Below, one piece after another: positions 60,501 to 64,000 of a stretch of DNA of 64,000 nucleotides; positions within the stretch are counted from its first letter, which is position 1; each line of letters begins with the position of its first letter. The notes under the pieces are model-generated. The model worked only from the letters and a program-made list of their open reading frames with translations, did no database searches and was not told the DNA's origin. Where the stretch lies: assembly GCF_030269925.1 (NCBI RefSeq), contig NC_085114.1, forward strand, positions 14,588,001 to 14,652,000, written 5' to 3'. Both the position numbers and the translations under genes were made by a program. This DNA comes from Bombyx mori (taxonomy: Eukaryota > Arthropoda > Insecta > Lepidoptera > Bombycidae).

Positions 60501-63500
60501 ACCAAAAATAGCAACAACGGCATTTATAGACGATCAAACTCCAGAACCATTAGTTAACTATGGAGAGAAAACTAAAGCAACAACTGAATCAGCATTTACA
60601 AATTCGCCTACAAAACTTGAAACAGAAGGTACGCCTGAACCGATTACACTAACCGTAAATGATGAACAGATTAATCGTAACGAAGATACTGAAAATCTTA
60701 AAGATGATGAAAAAGAATTGAAAACTGAAATTGTCAAAACGAACGATACACCACAGGAAATTCCTAGAAAACCGGAAACTACAACTATAAAACCAGAAAA
60801 CAAAGAGCAAGATGAAAATAGTACAAATGATTATGAAAAGGCACTTGAAATAACAAGTACAACACCTACTGTTCCTGCTGCAGAAACAAAATTAGATGAA
60901 ACGGAACAAACATCTCTTTATATTTCTGGTAACGAAACCATATCTGTAGATGCCACGACTATAGCATCATCAGACTTATTAGTGGATTCCATTACCACCG
61001 TATCTGAAGAAAACCTACCAGAAACTACAACAACAAGTACAACTCTATCAACACCGTCGTCTTCGATCCGTACAAGGTTACCTTACAGACCACCTAAACG
61101 CCTATTTACATCAACAACTGCAGCAGCCACTATCGCAAGCAGTAGAATATTCAGCCGCAAGTATAACCCCGGCGTTTACACCAGCCCTTCTACAATTGAA
61201 CGGGAACCGTTTAGACCATCAGGTAGAAGACCGTTCTCTTCTAAAGTTTTCACGAGGAAACCATTCACGACCGTCAGTACAACGCCGAAAGAAGAGGAAT
61301 ATGAGGAAGAATACACTGACGATGAAGAACTTTTGGAAGAGGAGCCTGAAAATCCATTTGCTTTCGTTCCGTCCAGTCAACTATTTACTAGGAAACCAGA
61401 GGAGGATGAAGAGGAAACTTTAGACGAAGAAGACGAATCAGAGGAAATTTTAGACGAAGAAGAAGATGTTGACGAAGCTAAACCAGTAAATGTGTTCTCG
61501 TCTACCACTAAAAGAACGCCATTCAAGCCCAGACTTATAAATTCGAATACATTCCGAACAACGACGTCAACAACTGAGCTACCCAGACCCAGTCTATTTG
61601 GTTCTTCGCAAAATCGAAGCGGTGTCTTTACTAGATTTGGAAGCCCTAAGCCATCTAATGATACAAAAAAACGAGTACAAAATGTTCCGATCGGTTACAA
61701 TAGTCCCGTCTCTAGTCCAAAGCCAAGTATCGAAGTTGCACCTAAAAACGAAAATCAACCGTCTACAGAACTATCACAAGATATTACTACAACAATTTCT
61801 AGTATAACAGAGACCGACTTTACCACTGACATTGACGATGATTATTTATCAGCAACAGAAACTCTGAACACTACATCGGACTTAAATAGATTCAGTGATT
61901 TCGTGACGAATGTTATGGAAAATGAAACAACGACTCAACTAATGGAAGTAATGACAGACACAGATGATTACTTAGAAGATAGCACAACAAGCCAAACAAC
62001 TGTTCCAGAGATTACAATTACCACACAAACCGGACCCGTATATGAACCTCCTGTATTAACCAGTACTGCTAAATCAACTACTTTATCGATTACTGGTGAA
62101 ATGACTCCTGAAACTACTTCAACTGCAGCGCCTATTGTTAAGACGCAATTCGATAAATTATTCTCCATAAGCAGAGTAGTTGAGGTGTCATCCAAATTAG
62201 ATAAGCACCGTGTAAATAAAAACAATGAAACGACGCGGATTGAAGAAGGAAAAATTGTTGTGGAAAAACAACCAGTTGTTGACAAAATAGGGGAGGTTAG
62301 CAGATTTAGTCTTATTAAAATTGTCGAAGACGAAATTCCGATTTATTTGACTAAGCTTGGTCATGTCTACCCAGTCGCAAATCCACCTGACAACCCGATC
62401 CGAATCGATGAAGCGCGAAACGCCAGAGCTTTAAATTATTTCGAAATACCAAGGGAAAATCTAGTAGCTTCCGAGAGTATAAACGAAGCATACAGACATA
62501 ACAAAGATATCACTGACAAAGACCGCGTGGAACATTTACAGCAAGATGACTTTCTAAGTTACGTAAATGAAGATAAAAATGACGACAAAGAACAGGACGA
62601 GACCTACACTCAATGGCAATTTGTACCGGCTGCTTACGAAACTGAAAAACAAAAGGCAGCGAAAAATTTCGAAATAGTTACACCCCGATCAATGCTCACG
62701 TATCCATCAACTTTACCCTTAGAAGGACTTTTTAAAACCGAAACACCAACTGCGAGGAAAGTAATTAATGACCCAAACCAACCGTTTGTGGTTTATTCGG
62801 CCCCAGCTGCAACTGAAGAAGACACAGTCAATATAGTTAAGCTGAAGGTTTTAAAGCCAGAGACTGGACGCAGCATTATAACATTTGCGAAAGGTCAACA
62901 ATTCAGCGGTGCGCCTACTACAGAAGAATCCACAGTAAAATATCCAATCAATATTTCGATTTTGCCCAGTCCAGAGGTTTCTACTACACCAGCAGATGTT
63001 TCCACGACGAGCACTACAACTGAATCCGTTGAAAGATTGATTACTACTAGTCCGTTAATAGATTTACTAGTCACCCAAATGATAACCGAAGCTACTACGA
63101 CAACAACTGCTCCTCCAAGTACAATCGTTTCCACAACAGACGCAACTTCGGCAACAGAAACGATCACAGAAGAAACAACAACATCATCCGCTGTTGATAT
63201 TAAAAAGGGTAAATTTGCATTTCCAAGAAGACCAATAATCAGGCCGTTGAACTTCACGAGGCCCGCTCCGAGATCGACAAAAAAAGTTAACGCAACACAA
63301 TCAGACAATTCGATTCAGAAAACGAATAAGACGGCCACTTTTACGCCATTAAAATCCAGGTTTTCGTCTAGCAGAAAACAAAATGTACCAATAGACGTTA
63401 AGAAGAAAACGGGAGACATAAAACCAACAACAAGGTCATATACAACCGAAACACCAAGAGCTACAACGGAAAGGAGAGTTTTCATAAAATCTTTAAGACC

Positions 63501-63570
63501 CGGATTCCAAAGACCGGCTTTTGTACCGAGAAAAACTACAGCCACAACACAGAGCAGTGGCGACACTTAA
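27534..63570 (+). CDS. Cht6: Group VI chitinase (Cht6-like), 18 exons, initiator exon not found
   Basis: The gene spans 27534-63570 and is joined from 18 exons with GT/AG borders and matching phases; the sum is 7185 nt (2394 codons plus stop). Order in the model (residue 1 = first codon of exon 27534): hydrophobic signal core 1-17; GH18 about 24-422 with motifs LLAIGGW, FDGLDLDWEYP (catalytic Glu about 145), NLLSYDYH and IMFWSIDNDDF; Thr-rich linker; CBM14 about 497-558 with six Cys; then about 1,800 residues of Thr/Ser/Pro and acidic low-complexity sequence. Established: insect Cht6 has one GH18, one CBM14 and a long Ser/Thr-rich tail, and acts extracellularly on cuticular chitin. Inference: this is the Cht6 orthologue. 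The alternatives Cht7 or Cht10 would carry two or more GH18 domains. The start Met is in an unseen upstream exon. The large introns hold many transposons. Further 3' isoforms are possible beyond 64000. Confidence 0.85.
28264..28425 (-). mobile_element. LINE 3'-UTR fragment (Jockey-like tail)
   Basis: GGTAGGTGAGCTCACGGGC to CGACCCACTGAGAAGATCC, truncated at a Bm1 junction. Confidence 0.75.
28426..28622 (-). mobile_element. Bm1 SINE fragment joined to a LINE tail
   Basis: TTATTGTTTAGATAGGTGG to CACGACAGAAATAGGC, starting directly after the antisense LINE tail 28264-28425. Confidence 0.85.
30060..30174 (-). mobile_element. RTE-like LINE 3' tail
   Basis: Complement of the same tail, TTTTATTGCCCGTGTAGAC to CCAAGCCGCTGTCTACC. 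Confidence 0.75.
30284..30601. mobile_element. Two Bm1 fragments in opposite orientations
   Basis: A head fragment on the + strand (30284-30352, GTCGTCGTGACCTAATGG) and a body fragment on the - strand (30484-30601). Confidence 0.75.
31440..31625 (+). CDS. Cht6: Cht6 exon b: start of GH18 domain
   Basis: Acceptor cttccacag at 31439, donor gtctgt at 31626. It encodes the first beta strand of the barrel (RVVCYYTNWSVYRPG) and the CTHLIYAFGGF strand, both typical of GH18 chitinase N-termini. Confidence 0.95.
31735..31886 (+). CDS. Cht6: Cht6 exon c: GH18 motif I
   Basis: Acceptor atcatcag at 31734, donor gtacat at 31887. It encodes GH18 conserved motif I (KTLLAIGGWNEGSSRF). The 109-nt intron before it is the shortest in the gene. 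Confidence 0.95.
32134..32566. mobile_element. Helitron-like or related dispersed repeat
   Basis: Begins ACTAGCTTTTGCCCGCG and ends TTTATAATATTAGTA, a combination common to lepidopteran dispersed elements; classification is uncertain. It lies in the intron after Cht6 exon c. Confidence 0.5.
33221..33453 (+). CDS. Cht6: Cht6 exon d: GH18 catalytic motif II
   Basis: Acceptor gtctttacag at 33220, donor gtcagt at 33454. It contains FDGLDLDWEYP, the DxxDxDxE catalytic signature; the three Asp and the proton-donor Glu (codon 33263-33265) are intact, so the enzyme should be active. Confidence 0.96.
34114..34162. repeat. 16-bp perfect stem with 17-nt loop
   Basis: CAGGACACACTCCGGC (34114-34129) and its exact reverse complement (34147-34162), flanked on both sides by TAA repeats. 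Possibly the 3' structure of a retroelement; in the intron after Cht6 exon d. Confidence 0.75.
34443..34575 (+). mobile_element. RTE-like LINE 3' end
   Basis: SRWMRKAEECIMWNRIGEG-like frame followed by (TGATGA)n; in the intron after Cht6 exon d. Confidence 0.75.
34978..35090 (+). mobile_element. RTE-like LINE 3' tail, diverged
   Basis: GGGCAGCGGATTGGCTCTG to ACAAGGGAAATAAAAAA. Confidence 0.7.
35184..35428 (+). mobile_element. Bm1 SINE, 3' half
   Basis: ACTGGTGGTAGGACCTC to AAGCAATAAAAAAA. Confidence 0.88.
35968..36400 (-). mobile_element. Bm1 SINE, near full length
   Basis: From TTTTTTTTTATTGCTTAG to the head region CCGGACGTCTTATCC. Confidence 0.88.
36458..36580 (+). mobile_element. RTE-like LINE 3' tail
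   Basis: GTAGGCAGCGGCTTGGCTC to AAGGCAATAAAAAAAAAA. Confidence 0.75.
36614..36902 (+). mobile_element. Non-autonomous Helitron
   Basis: Same family, from TCTATATATATCAAAATG to GGGTCAGCTAG; the exact 5' base is uncertain because of a TCTA run in front. Confidence 0.8.
37306..37411 (-). mobile_element. Second SINE family, tail part of a split copy
   Basis: AATGGGAACAGATCACGCACG onward; the head is at 38341-38474. Confidence 0.75.
37412..37756. mobile_element. MITE with TCGGAGA ends, copy 2
   Basis: 345 bp, similar to 9446-9784 over its whole length, again within the middle of the same SINE family but with the SINE in the opposite orientation. Confidence 0.65.
37757..37915. repeat. Dispersed repeat fragment
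   Basis: Contains CTTTCTCTGTCCCTATGTA and AACGGATTTTGATGCGG, which look like a lepidopteran dispersed repeat; it has no coding capacity and lies between a MITE and a Helitron. Confidence 0.4.
37916..38210 (+). mobile_element. Non-autonomous Helitron, second family
   Basis: 295 bp, TCTATATATATAAAAGAA at the start and GGGTCCGCTAG at the end, between host A (37915) and T (38211). The body (AACTCAAGAACGGCTGAACTG) differs from the first family. Confidence 0.85.
38256..38340 (+). mobile_element. RTE-like LINE 3' tail with deletion, within a SINE
   Basis: TAGGCAGCGGCTTGGCTCTG then a deletion of the middle and GCTCGTCTGCCTACAAGGGC before the A run. Confidence 0.7.
38341..38474 (-). mobile_element. 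Second SINE family, head part of a split copy
   Basis: CCTGTTCATCACACGAATG, GATGTGGGAATCGAACCC and TAATTACTGCACCATCG match the SINE head; 930 bp of insertions separate it from its tail. Confidence 0.75.
38890..38970. repeat. Imperfect direct repeat
   Basis: GGTACCCGTCCGGGCATAG occurs twice (about 38898 and 38939). Confidence 0.6.
39654..39943 (+). pseudogene. Decayed LINE reverse transcriptase fragment
   Basis: Frames contain LDMEKAFDRVP, YVPEHYVYVIVDMYKDA and, near 39915, IYADDVAIC (the RT catalytic YADD box), broken by frameshifts and stops. It fits an RTE-like RT. It lies in the 10.5-kb Cht6 intron. Confidence 0.8.
40167..40181. repeat. CT microsatellite
   Basis: A (CT)n run of about 15 nt. 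Confidence 0.7.
40815..41116 (+). mobile_element. Non-autonomous Helitron, third family, second copy
   Basis: Matches 21981-22318 across most of its length; the 3' end reads CATCATCTGG instead of CTAG. It lies in the 10.5-kb Cht6 intron. Confidence 0.75.
41247..41377 (+). mobile_element. Bm1 SINE, 3' end
   Basis: ACTTGAGACCTTAGAACG to CTAAGCAATAAAAAAA. Confidence 0.85.
42584..42848. mobile_element. hAT-like MITE
   Basis: About 265 bp with inverted ends GGGTTGCCAG/CTGGCAACCC and flanking 8-bp near-duplicates atcggtaa (42576-42583) and atcggtag (42849-42856). An 8-bp duplication is the hAT hallmark. Non-coding; in the 10.5-kb Cht6 intron. Confidence 0.75.
43461..43882 (+). mobile_element. Bm1 SINE, near full length, just before Cht6 exon e
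   Basis: The tRNA-like head GTCGTCGTGGCCTAAAGG and box B GGTGTTCGAATCCCGC are well preserved; the tail ends about 100 nt before the exon at 43981. Confidence 0.9.
43981..44110 (+). CDS. Cht6: Cht6 exon e: GH18 motif III
   Basis: Acceptor ttgccgacag at 43980, donor gtaagt at 44111. It encodes the MNLLSYDYH strand (motif III, with the substrate-binding Tyr/Asp) and the following APLYPLEEP segment. It is preceded by a 10.5-kb intron full of repeats. Confidence 0.95.
44850..45062 (-). mobile_element. Diverged Bm1 SINE fragment
   Basis: TTATTGCTTAGACAGGCG onward, many substitutions; ends about 70 nt before Cht6 exon f. Confidence 0.7.
45134..45319 (+). CDS. Cht6: Cht6 exon f: GH18 barrel
   Basis: Acceptor aaccacag at 45133, donor gttagt at 45320. 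It encodes YTIKFYLENGADRNKLVLG and IPTYGRSYTLF, conserved in family 18, followed by an AREKGYLAYYE-like segment (here TREKGYLAYYE). 62 codons, phase 0 at both ends. Confidence 0.95.
45626..45848 (+). CDS. Cht6: Cht6 exon g: GH18 with basic/acidic insertion
   Basis: Acceptor ttgctcag at 45625, donor gtaaga at 45849. It starts ICEAL and ends AENGLG. Between these is a stretch (about 45638-45718) of KPKSKKR followed by a run of Glu/Asp ending at EEW, which looks like an insertion relative to ordinary insect chitinases, then the conserved MGPIAFKGNQWVGYDD. Confidence 0.95.
45988..46099 (-). mobile_element. Bm1 3'-end fragment in a 339-bp intron
   Basis: TTATTGCTTAGATGAATGG to GCGCCACCCACC; in the intron between Cht6 exons g and h. 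Confidence 0.85.
46188..46293 (+). CDS. Cht6: Cht6 exon h: GH18 motif IV, end of catalytic domain
   Basis: Acceptor aattaacag at 46187, donor gtgagt at 46294. It encodes GIMFWSIDNDDFRGTC (motif IV with the conserved Trp) and ends the GH18 barrel at AYIQKLE. The short intron in front (45849-46187) holds a truncated Bm1 copy about 90 nt upstream of the acceptor. Confidence 0.95.
47126..47260 (+). CDS. Cht6: Cht6 exon i: Thr-rich linker
   Basis: Acceptor ctatctag at 47125, donor gttagt at 47261. It encodes a basic stretch (NRRKNRPK) followed by a run of Thr codons (ACC/ACT/ACG repeats), a likely O-glycosylated linker between catalytic and chitin-binding domains. Confidence 0.85.
   Translation: MIGQCHHNREAEFSEPHQQQEEEPTEDHQNHHHDYHYHRETHHN
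47261..49184 (+). other. Cht6: Cht6 intron between exons i and j
   Basis: No clear transposon was identified except a diverged Bm1-like patch near 48860-48985 (GATGGTAGGACAAATTGTG). Confidence 0.5.
49185..49270 (+). CDS. Cht6: Cht6 exon j: Pro/Thr/Ser linker
   Basis: Acceptor atttctag at 49184, donor gtacag at 49271. It encodes a Ser/Thr/Pro linker (SSSTTPAWGLVTPSPPTTP). The phase joins the CBM14 exon as a GAC codon. Confidence 0.85.
49493..49733 (+). mobile_element. Bm1 SINE, 3' half
   Basis: ATTACTGGAGGTAGGACATC to ACTAACCAATAAATAAAAC; about 100 nt before Cht6 exon k. Confidence 0.85.
49834..49956 (+). CDS. Cht6: Cht6 exon k: CBM14 first part
   Basis: Acceptor actttcag at 49833, donor gtatta at 49957. 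It encodes the first four cysteines of a peritrophin-A/CBM14 domain (CVDEGFFPHPRDC, then KKYFWC and ...FTC), which binds chitin. Confidence 0.95.
50174..50409 (+). CDS. Cht6: Cht6 exon l: CBM14 second part and Thr-rich run
   Basis: Acceptor gttcccag at 50173, donor gtaatt at 50410. It completes the CBM14 (GLYFNKAADSC and C-terminal VLCK) and continues into KAPTTR-like Thr/Pro repeats and a Thr run. The CAC/ACC-rich codons make a long antisense open frame here that is not a gene. Confidence 0.92.
51221..51340. repeat. Dispersed repeat split by the LTR element
   Basis: TGTATGTAACGGAATCTTT and GTGCACGTATCAAGGACAAA resemble segments at 4718-4830 and 35755-35875. The LTR element inserted near its end. 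Confidence 0.5.
51345..51661 (-). repeat. LTR (3' LTR of the antisense Gypsy-like element)
   Basis: 317 bp, nearly identical to 54480-54797; the visible difference is one base in an A run. The near-identity indicates recent insertion. Confidence 0.9.
52322..53093. repeat. Four tandem repeats of about 200 bp inside the LTR element
   Basis: Units begin GTAAAATGGTCC at 52322, 52523, 52726 and 52909 and share ACCCACTCGTACGAAG, AAGCTTCCCG and TACTCAAACGTGCCGAGG; later units carry small deletions. They lie between the pol remnant and the 3' LTR. Confidence 0.9.
53181..53620 (-). pseudogene. Decayed integrase C-terminal region of the LTR element
   Basis: On the minus strand the frames include STGNLDPAICEPYRMV and, further on, GSYKVVEILPSGRYTLRLL and WRGEWTPETCAAFF before a TAA (53183-53181). 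This is the SH3-like C-terminal pattern common at the end of insect Gypsy pol proteins. The two partial copies of the pattern suggest an internal duplication or rearrangement. Frameshifts are present. Confidence 0.65.
54032..54364 (-). pseudogene. Possible gag N-terminus of the LTR element
   Basis: A 110-codon open frame starting about 100 nt inside the 5' LTR on the element's sense strand, rich in Arg, Thr and Ser. Its position fits gag; no motif is recognised and it is truncated. Confidence 0.4.
54480..54797 (-). repeat. LTR (5' LTR of the antisense Gypsy-like element)
   Basis: 318-bp partner LTR. On the minus strand it is followed by AGAAGTGGGACTCAAATAG; TGGGACTC could be the primer-binding site, but I cannot assign the tRNA. 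Confidence 0.88.
54878..54977 (+). CDS. Cht6: Cht6 exon m: acidic segment
   Basis: Acceptor tctttcag at 54877, donor gtgagt at 54978. It encodes an acidic helix-like stretch (SDEEYQDEVSEDTFDDAEDP) ending KELIDLIKKVG. The intron before it contains the Gypsy-like LTR element, whose downstream end lies 80 nt before this exon. Confidence 0.85.
55103..55265 (-). mobile_element. LINE 3'-UTR fragment (Jockey-like tail)
   Basis: TGGTAGGTGAGCTCACGGGC to CACACTGAGAAGATCTGG; in the intron after Cht6 exon m. Confidence 0.75.
55648..56003 (-). mobile_element. Bm1 SINE split by a truncated LINE
   Basis: Left part 55648-55865, right part 55969-56003 (CGTTCGGACTCACAAG...); the insertion is the Jockey tail at 55866-55968. 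Confidence 0.85.
55866..55968 (-). mobile_element. 5'-truncated copy of the Jockey LINE inside a Bm1
   Basis: The sequence is the reverse complement of the 3' end of the intact LINE (compare 18370-18448): T run, then TTTACTGGTGGCCC, AGGCCTTTCCAGTTTCAC, GACAGGTAGGCGAGCAA. It interrupts Bm1 between GGTGGTACTTA and TACTTACCCG, giving an apparent tactta duplication. It lies in the Cht6 intron between exons m and n. Confidence 0.8.
56073..56211 (+). CDS. Cht6: Cht6 exon n
   Basis: Acceptor atatccag at 56072, donor gttagt at 56212. It encodes GGIEQLEKQLHLSEAS, a Ser/Thr stretch and a basic end (VLERTRGKNK). With the previous exon this may form a short amphipathic or coiled-coil segment. A MITE begins about 7 nt after the donor. 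Confidence 0.85.
56219..56548. mobile_element. MITE with about 65-bp inverted repeats next to a splice donor
   Basis: Arms 56219-56284 and 56484-56548 are inverted repeats with roughly 85-90% identity by eye, sharing TGACAGCGACGG and its complement. The left arm begins about 7 nt after the donor of Cht6 exon n. Confidence 0.8.
56701..56805 (+). CDS. Cht6: Cht6 exon o
   Basis: Acceptor ttattgtcag at 56700, donor gtgagt at 56806. It encodes a Gln/Asn/Arg-rich low-complexity segment (SQNSVFENNRRAPQ and following). The donor lies about 10 nt upstream of an antisense Bm1 insertion. The junction with the next exon creates the first YVTI motif. Confidence 0.8.
56815..57059 (-). mobile_element. Bm1 SINE next to a Cht6 splice donor
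   Basis: The T run begins about 10 nt after the donor of exon o (CACAGTGAGTAA); body to CCTACCACCAGTAAAA. Confidence 0.88.
57390..57623 (+). CDS. Cht6: Cht6 exon p
   Basis: Acceptor atcactcag at 57389, donor gtatgt at 57624. It encodes YVTINRQRP, an acidic run of Glu/Asp, then YVNIRRGRP and a Thr-rich end, so two copies of a short Tyr-Val-x-Ile-x-Arg-x-Arg-Pro motif. Confidence 0.88.
58023..58166 (+). CDS. Cht6: Cht6 exon q
   Basis: Acceptor attgttccag at 58022, donor gtaagt at 58167. It encodes RNALFERQEP, then a third copy of the short motif (YVTIRRQRP) and a Thr/Glu-rich end. Confidence 0.85.
58184..58573 (-). mobile_element. Second SINE family, copy split by an RTE-like tail
   Basis: Tail 58184-58330 (AACTAGGAACAAATCACGC), head 58475-58573 (CCTGTTCATCACACGAATGC...CACCATCGAGGCAGT). 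Confidence 0.75.
58331..58474 (+). mobile_element. RTE-like LINE 3' tail, within a SINE
   Basis: GGTAGGCACTGGCTTGGCTC to the A run at 58466-58474; it splits an antisense SINE in the intron before Cht6 exon r. Confidence 0.7.
58956..63570 (+). CDS. Cht6: Cht6 exon r: 4.6-kb Thr/Ser/acidic C-terminal exon with stop
   Basis: Acceptor attttttcag at 58955. The frame stays open for about 1,538 codons to a TAA at 63568-63570. No folded domain is recognisable: the protein alternates Thr/Ser/Pro clusters, Arg-Pro-Phe patches (for example SGRRPFSSKVFTRKPF) and Glu/Asp runs (around 61290-61470), with one less repetitive segment near 62280-62660. This fits the unordered, probably heavily O-glycosylated tail of Cht6. 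Codon use is A-rich compared with the GC-richer GH18 exons. The stop may end one isoform only; internal splice sites in so long an exon cannot be excluded. Confidence 0.9.
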
Positions 63571-64000
63571 GTGGTTCTTCCATTTTACATTGTCAAGTTT
63601 GATTGGTTACAACCAGTTTCTCTGGCCAAAGCTACCCGACTGATTTCTAAAATGATGGAGTAAAAACACATCTTGTAATGTTTGGGTATCTATTCTGAAT
63701 TATCCGTTATAAAATTGGATGTCTTCATTGACTTATTCCGTCAACGTTTCCATTATAGTCATTAACACTTCGAATAGCTTTAACTTAGGTATTGTTTACG
63801 ATTTTTACCAAAAAAAATGTATATTCTATGAAATTTATCTAAATATTTGGTAAAATACAAGACATTATTAACATTTGTCATAGGTTAACACTAGGGTAGA
63901 ATTATTTAAAAAAAAACATTTAATTTTACATTGTATAGTGTGTATTTAGTATTCGAAATATTGTAAATACGAGTGCAGGAATTAGGTTCATTTTTATAAT
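63571..64000 (+). other. Probable 3' UTR / downstream of Cht6
   Basis: AT-rich sequence after the stop codon with no ORF and no clear AATAAA signal before the window ends. It may be 3' UTR, or an intron if longer isoforms exist. Confidence 0.4.

Noticed and set aside
62895..63566. Val/Ser-rich antisense ORFs under the last Cht6 exon
   Set aside because: Mirror of Thr/Ser-rich coding on the + strand; no start context or homology visible.

Overview
The window is lepidopteran nuclear DNA, almost certainly from the silkworm Bombyx mori or a close relative. Many copies of a SINE that I recognise as Bm1 (tRNA-like head, tail ending AATAAA-poly(A)) are scattered through it, together with non-autonomous Helitrons (TC...CTAG, inserted between A and T), RTE-like and Jockey-like LINE debris and MITEs. 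AT-rich intergenic/intronic DNA contrasts with a GC-rich LINE and GC-rich exons. No prokaryotic features, rRNA genes, CRISPR arrays or functional tRNA genes are seen; the tRNA-like sequences are SINE heads.

Positions 1-27,500 hold no host exon that I can support. The main feature there is a structurally complete Jockey-clade LINE (13308-18472): two uninterrupted ORFs (gag-like with three CCHC knuckles; endonuclease plus reverse transcriptase), a poly(A) tail and 13-bp target-site duplications. It sits inside the 3' end of an older Jockey-like ORF2. Around it are a Bm1 copy carrying a tandem Helitron array (11728-12618), a TRIM-like miniature LTR element (22484-23345), a possible solo LTR, Bm1 copies, and two further tRNA-derived SINE families.

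Positions 27,534-63,570 carry one split gene on the + strand, which I assembled from 18 exons with consistent splice phases (7185 nt, 2394 codons plus stop). It encodes a signal peptide core, one GH18 chitinase domain with all catalytic residues, one six-cysteine CBM14 chitin-binding domain and a very long Thr/Ser/acidic C-terminal region, most of it in a single 4.6-kb exon. This architecture fits insect group VI chitinase (Cht6). The initiator exon was not found and must lie upstream, within or beyond the window.

The introns are loaded with transposons: RTE-like and Jockey-like LINE fragments, Bm1 copies (one starting about 10 nt after a splice donor), a MITE with about 65-bp inverted ends starting 7 nt after another donor, a hAT-like MITE with near-perfect 8-bp duplications, and a recently inserted, internally deleted Gypsy-like LTR element (51345-54797, antisense) with 317/318-bp LTRs. 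I found no wholly novel system. The most unusual features are the nested transposon structures, the Helitron 5'-end array and the acidic insertion in the chitinase catalytic domain.
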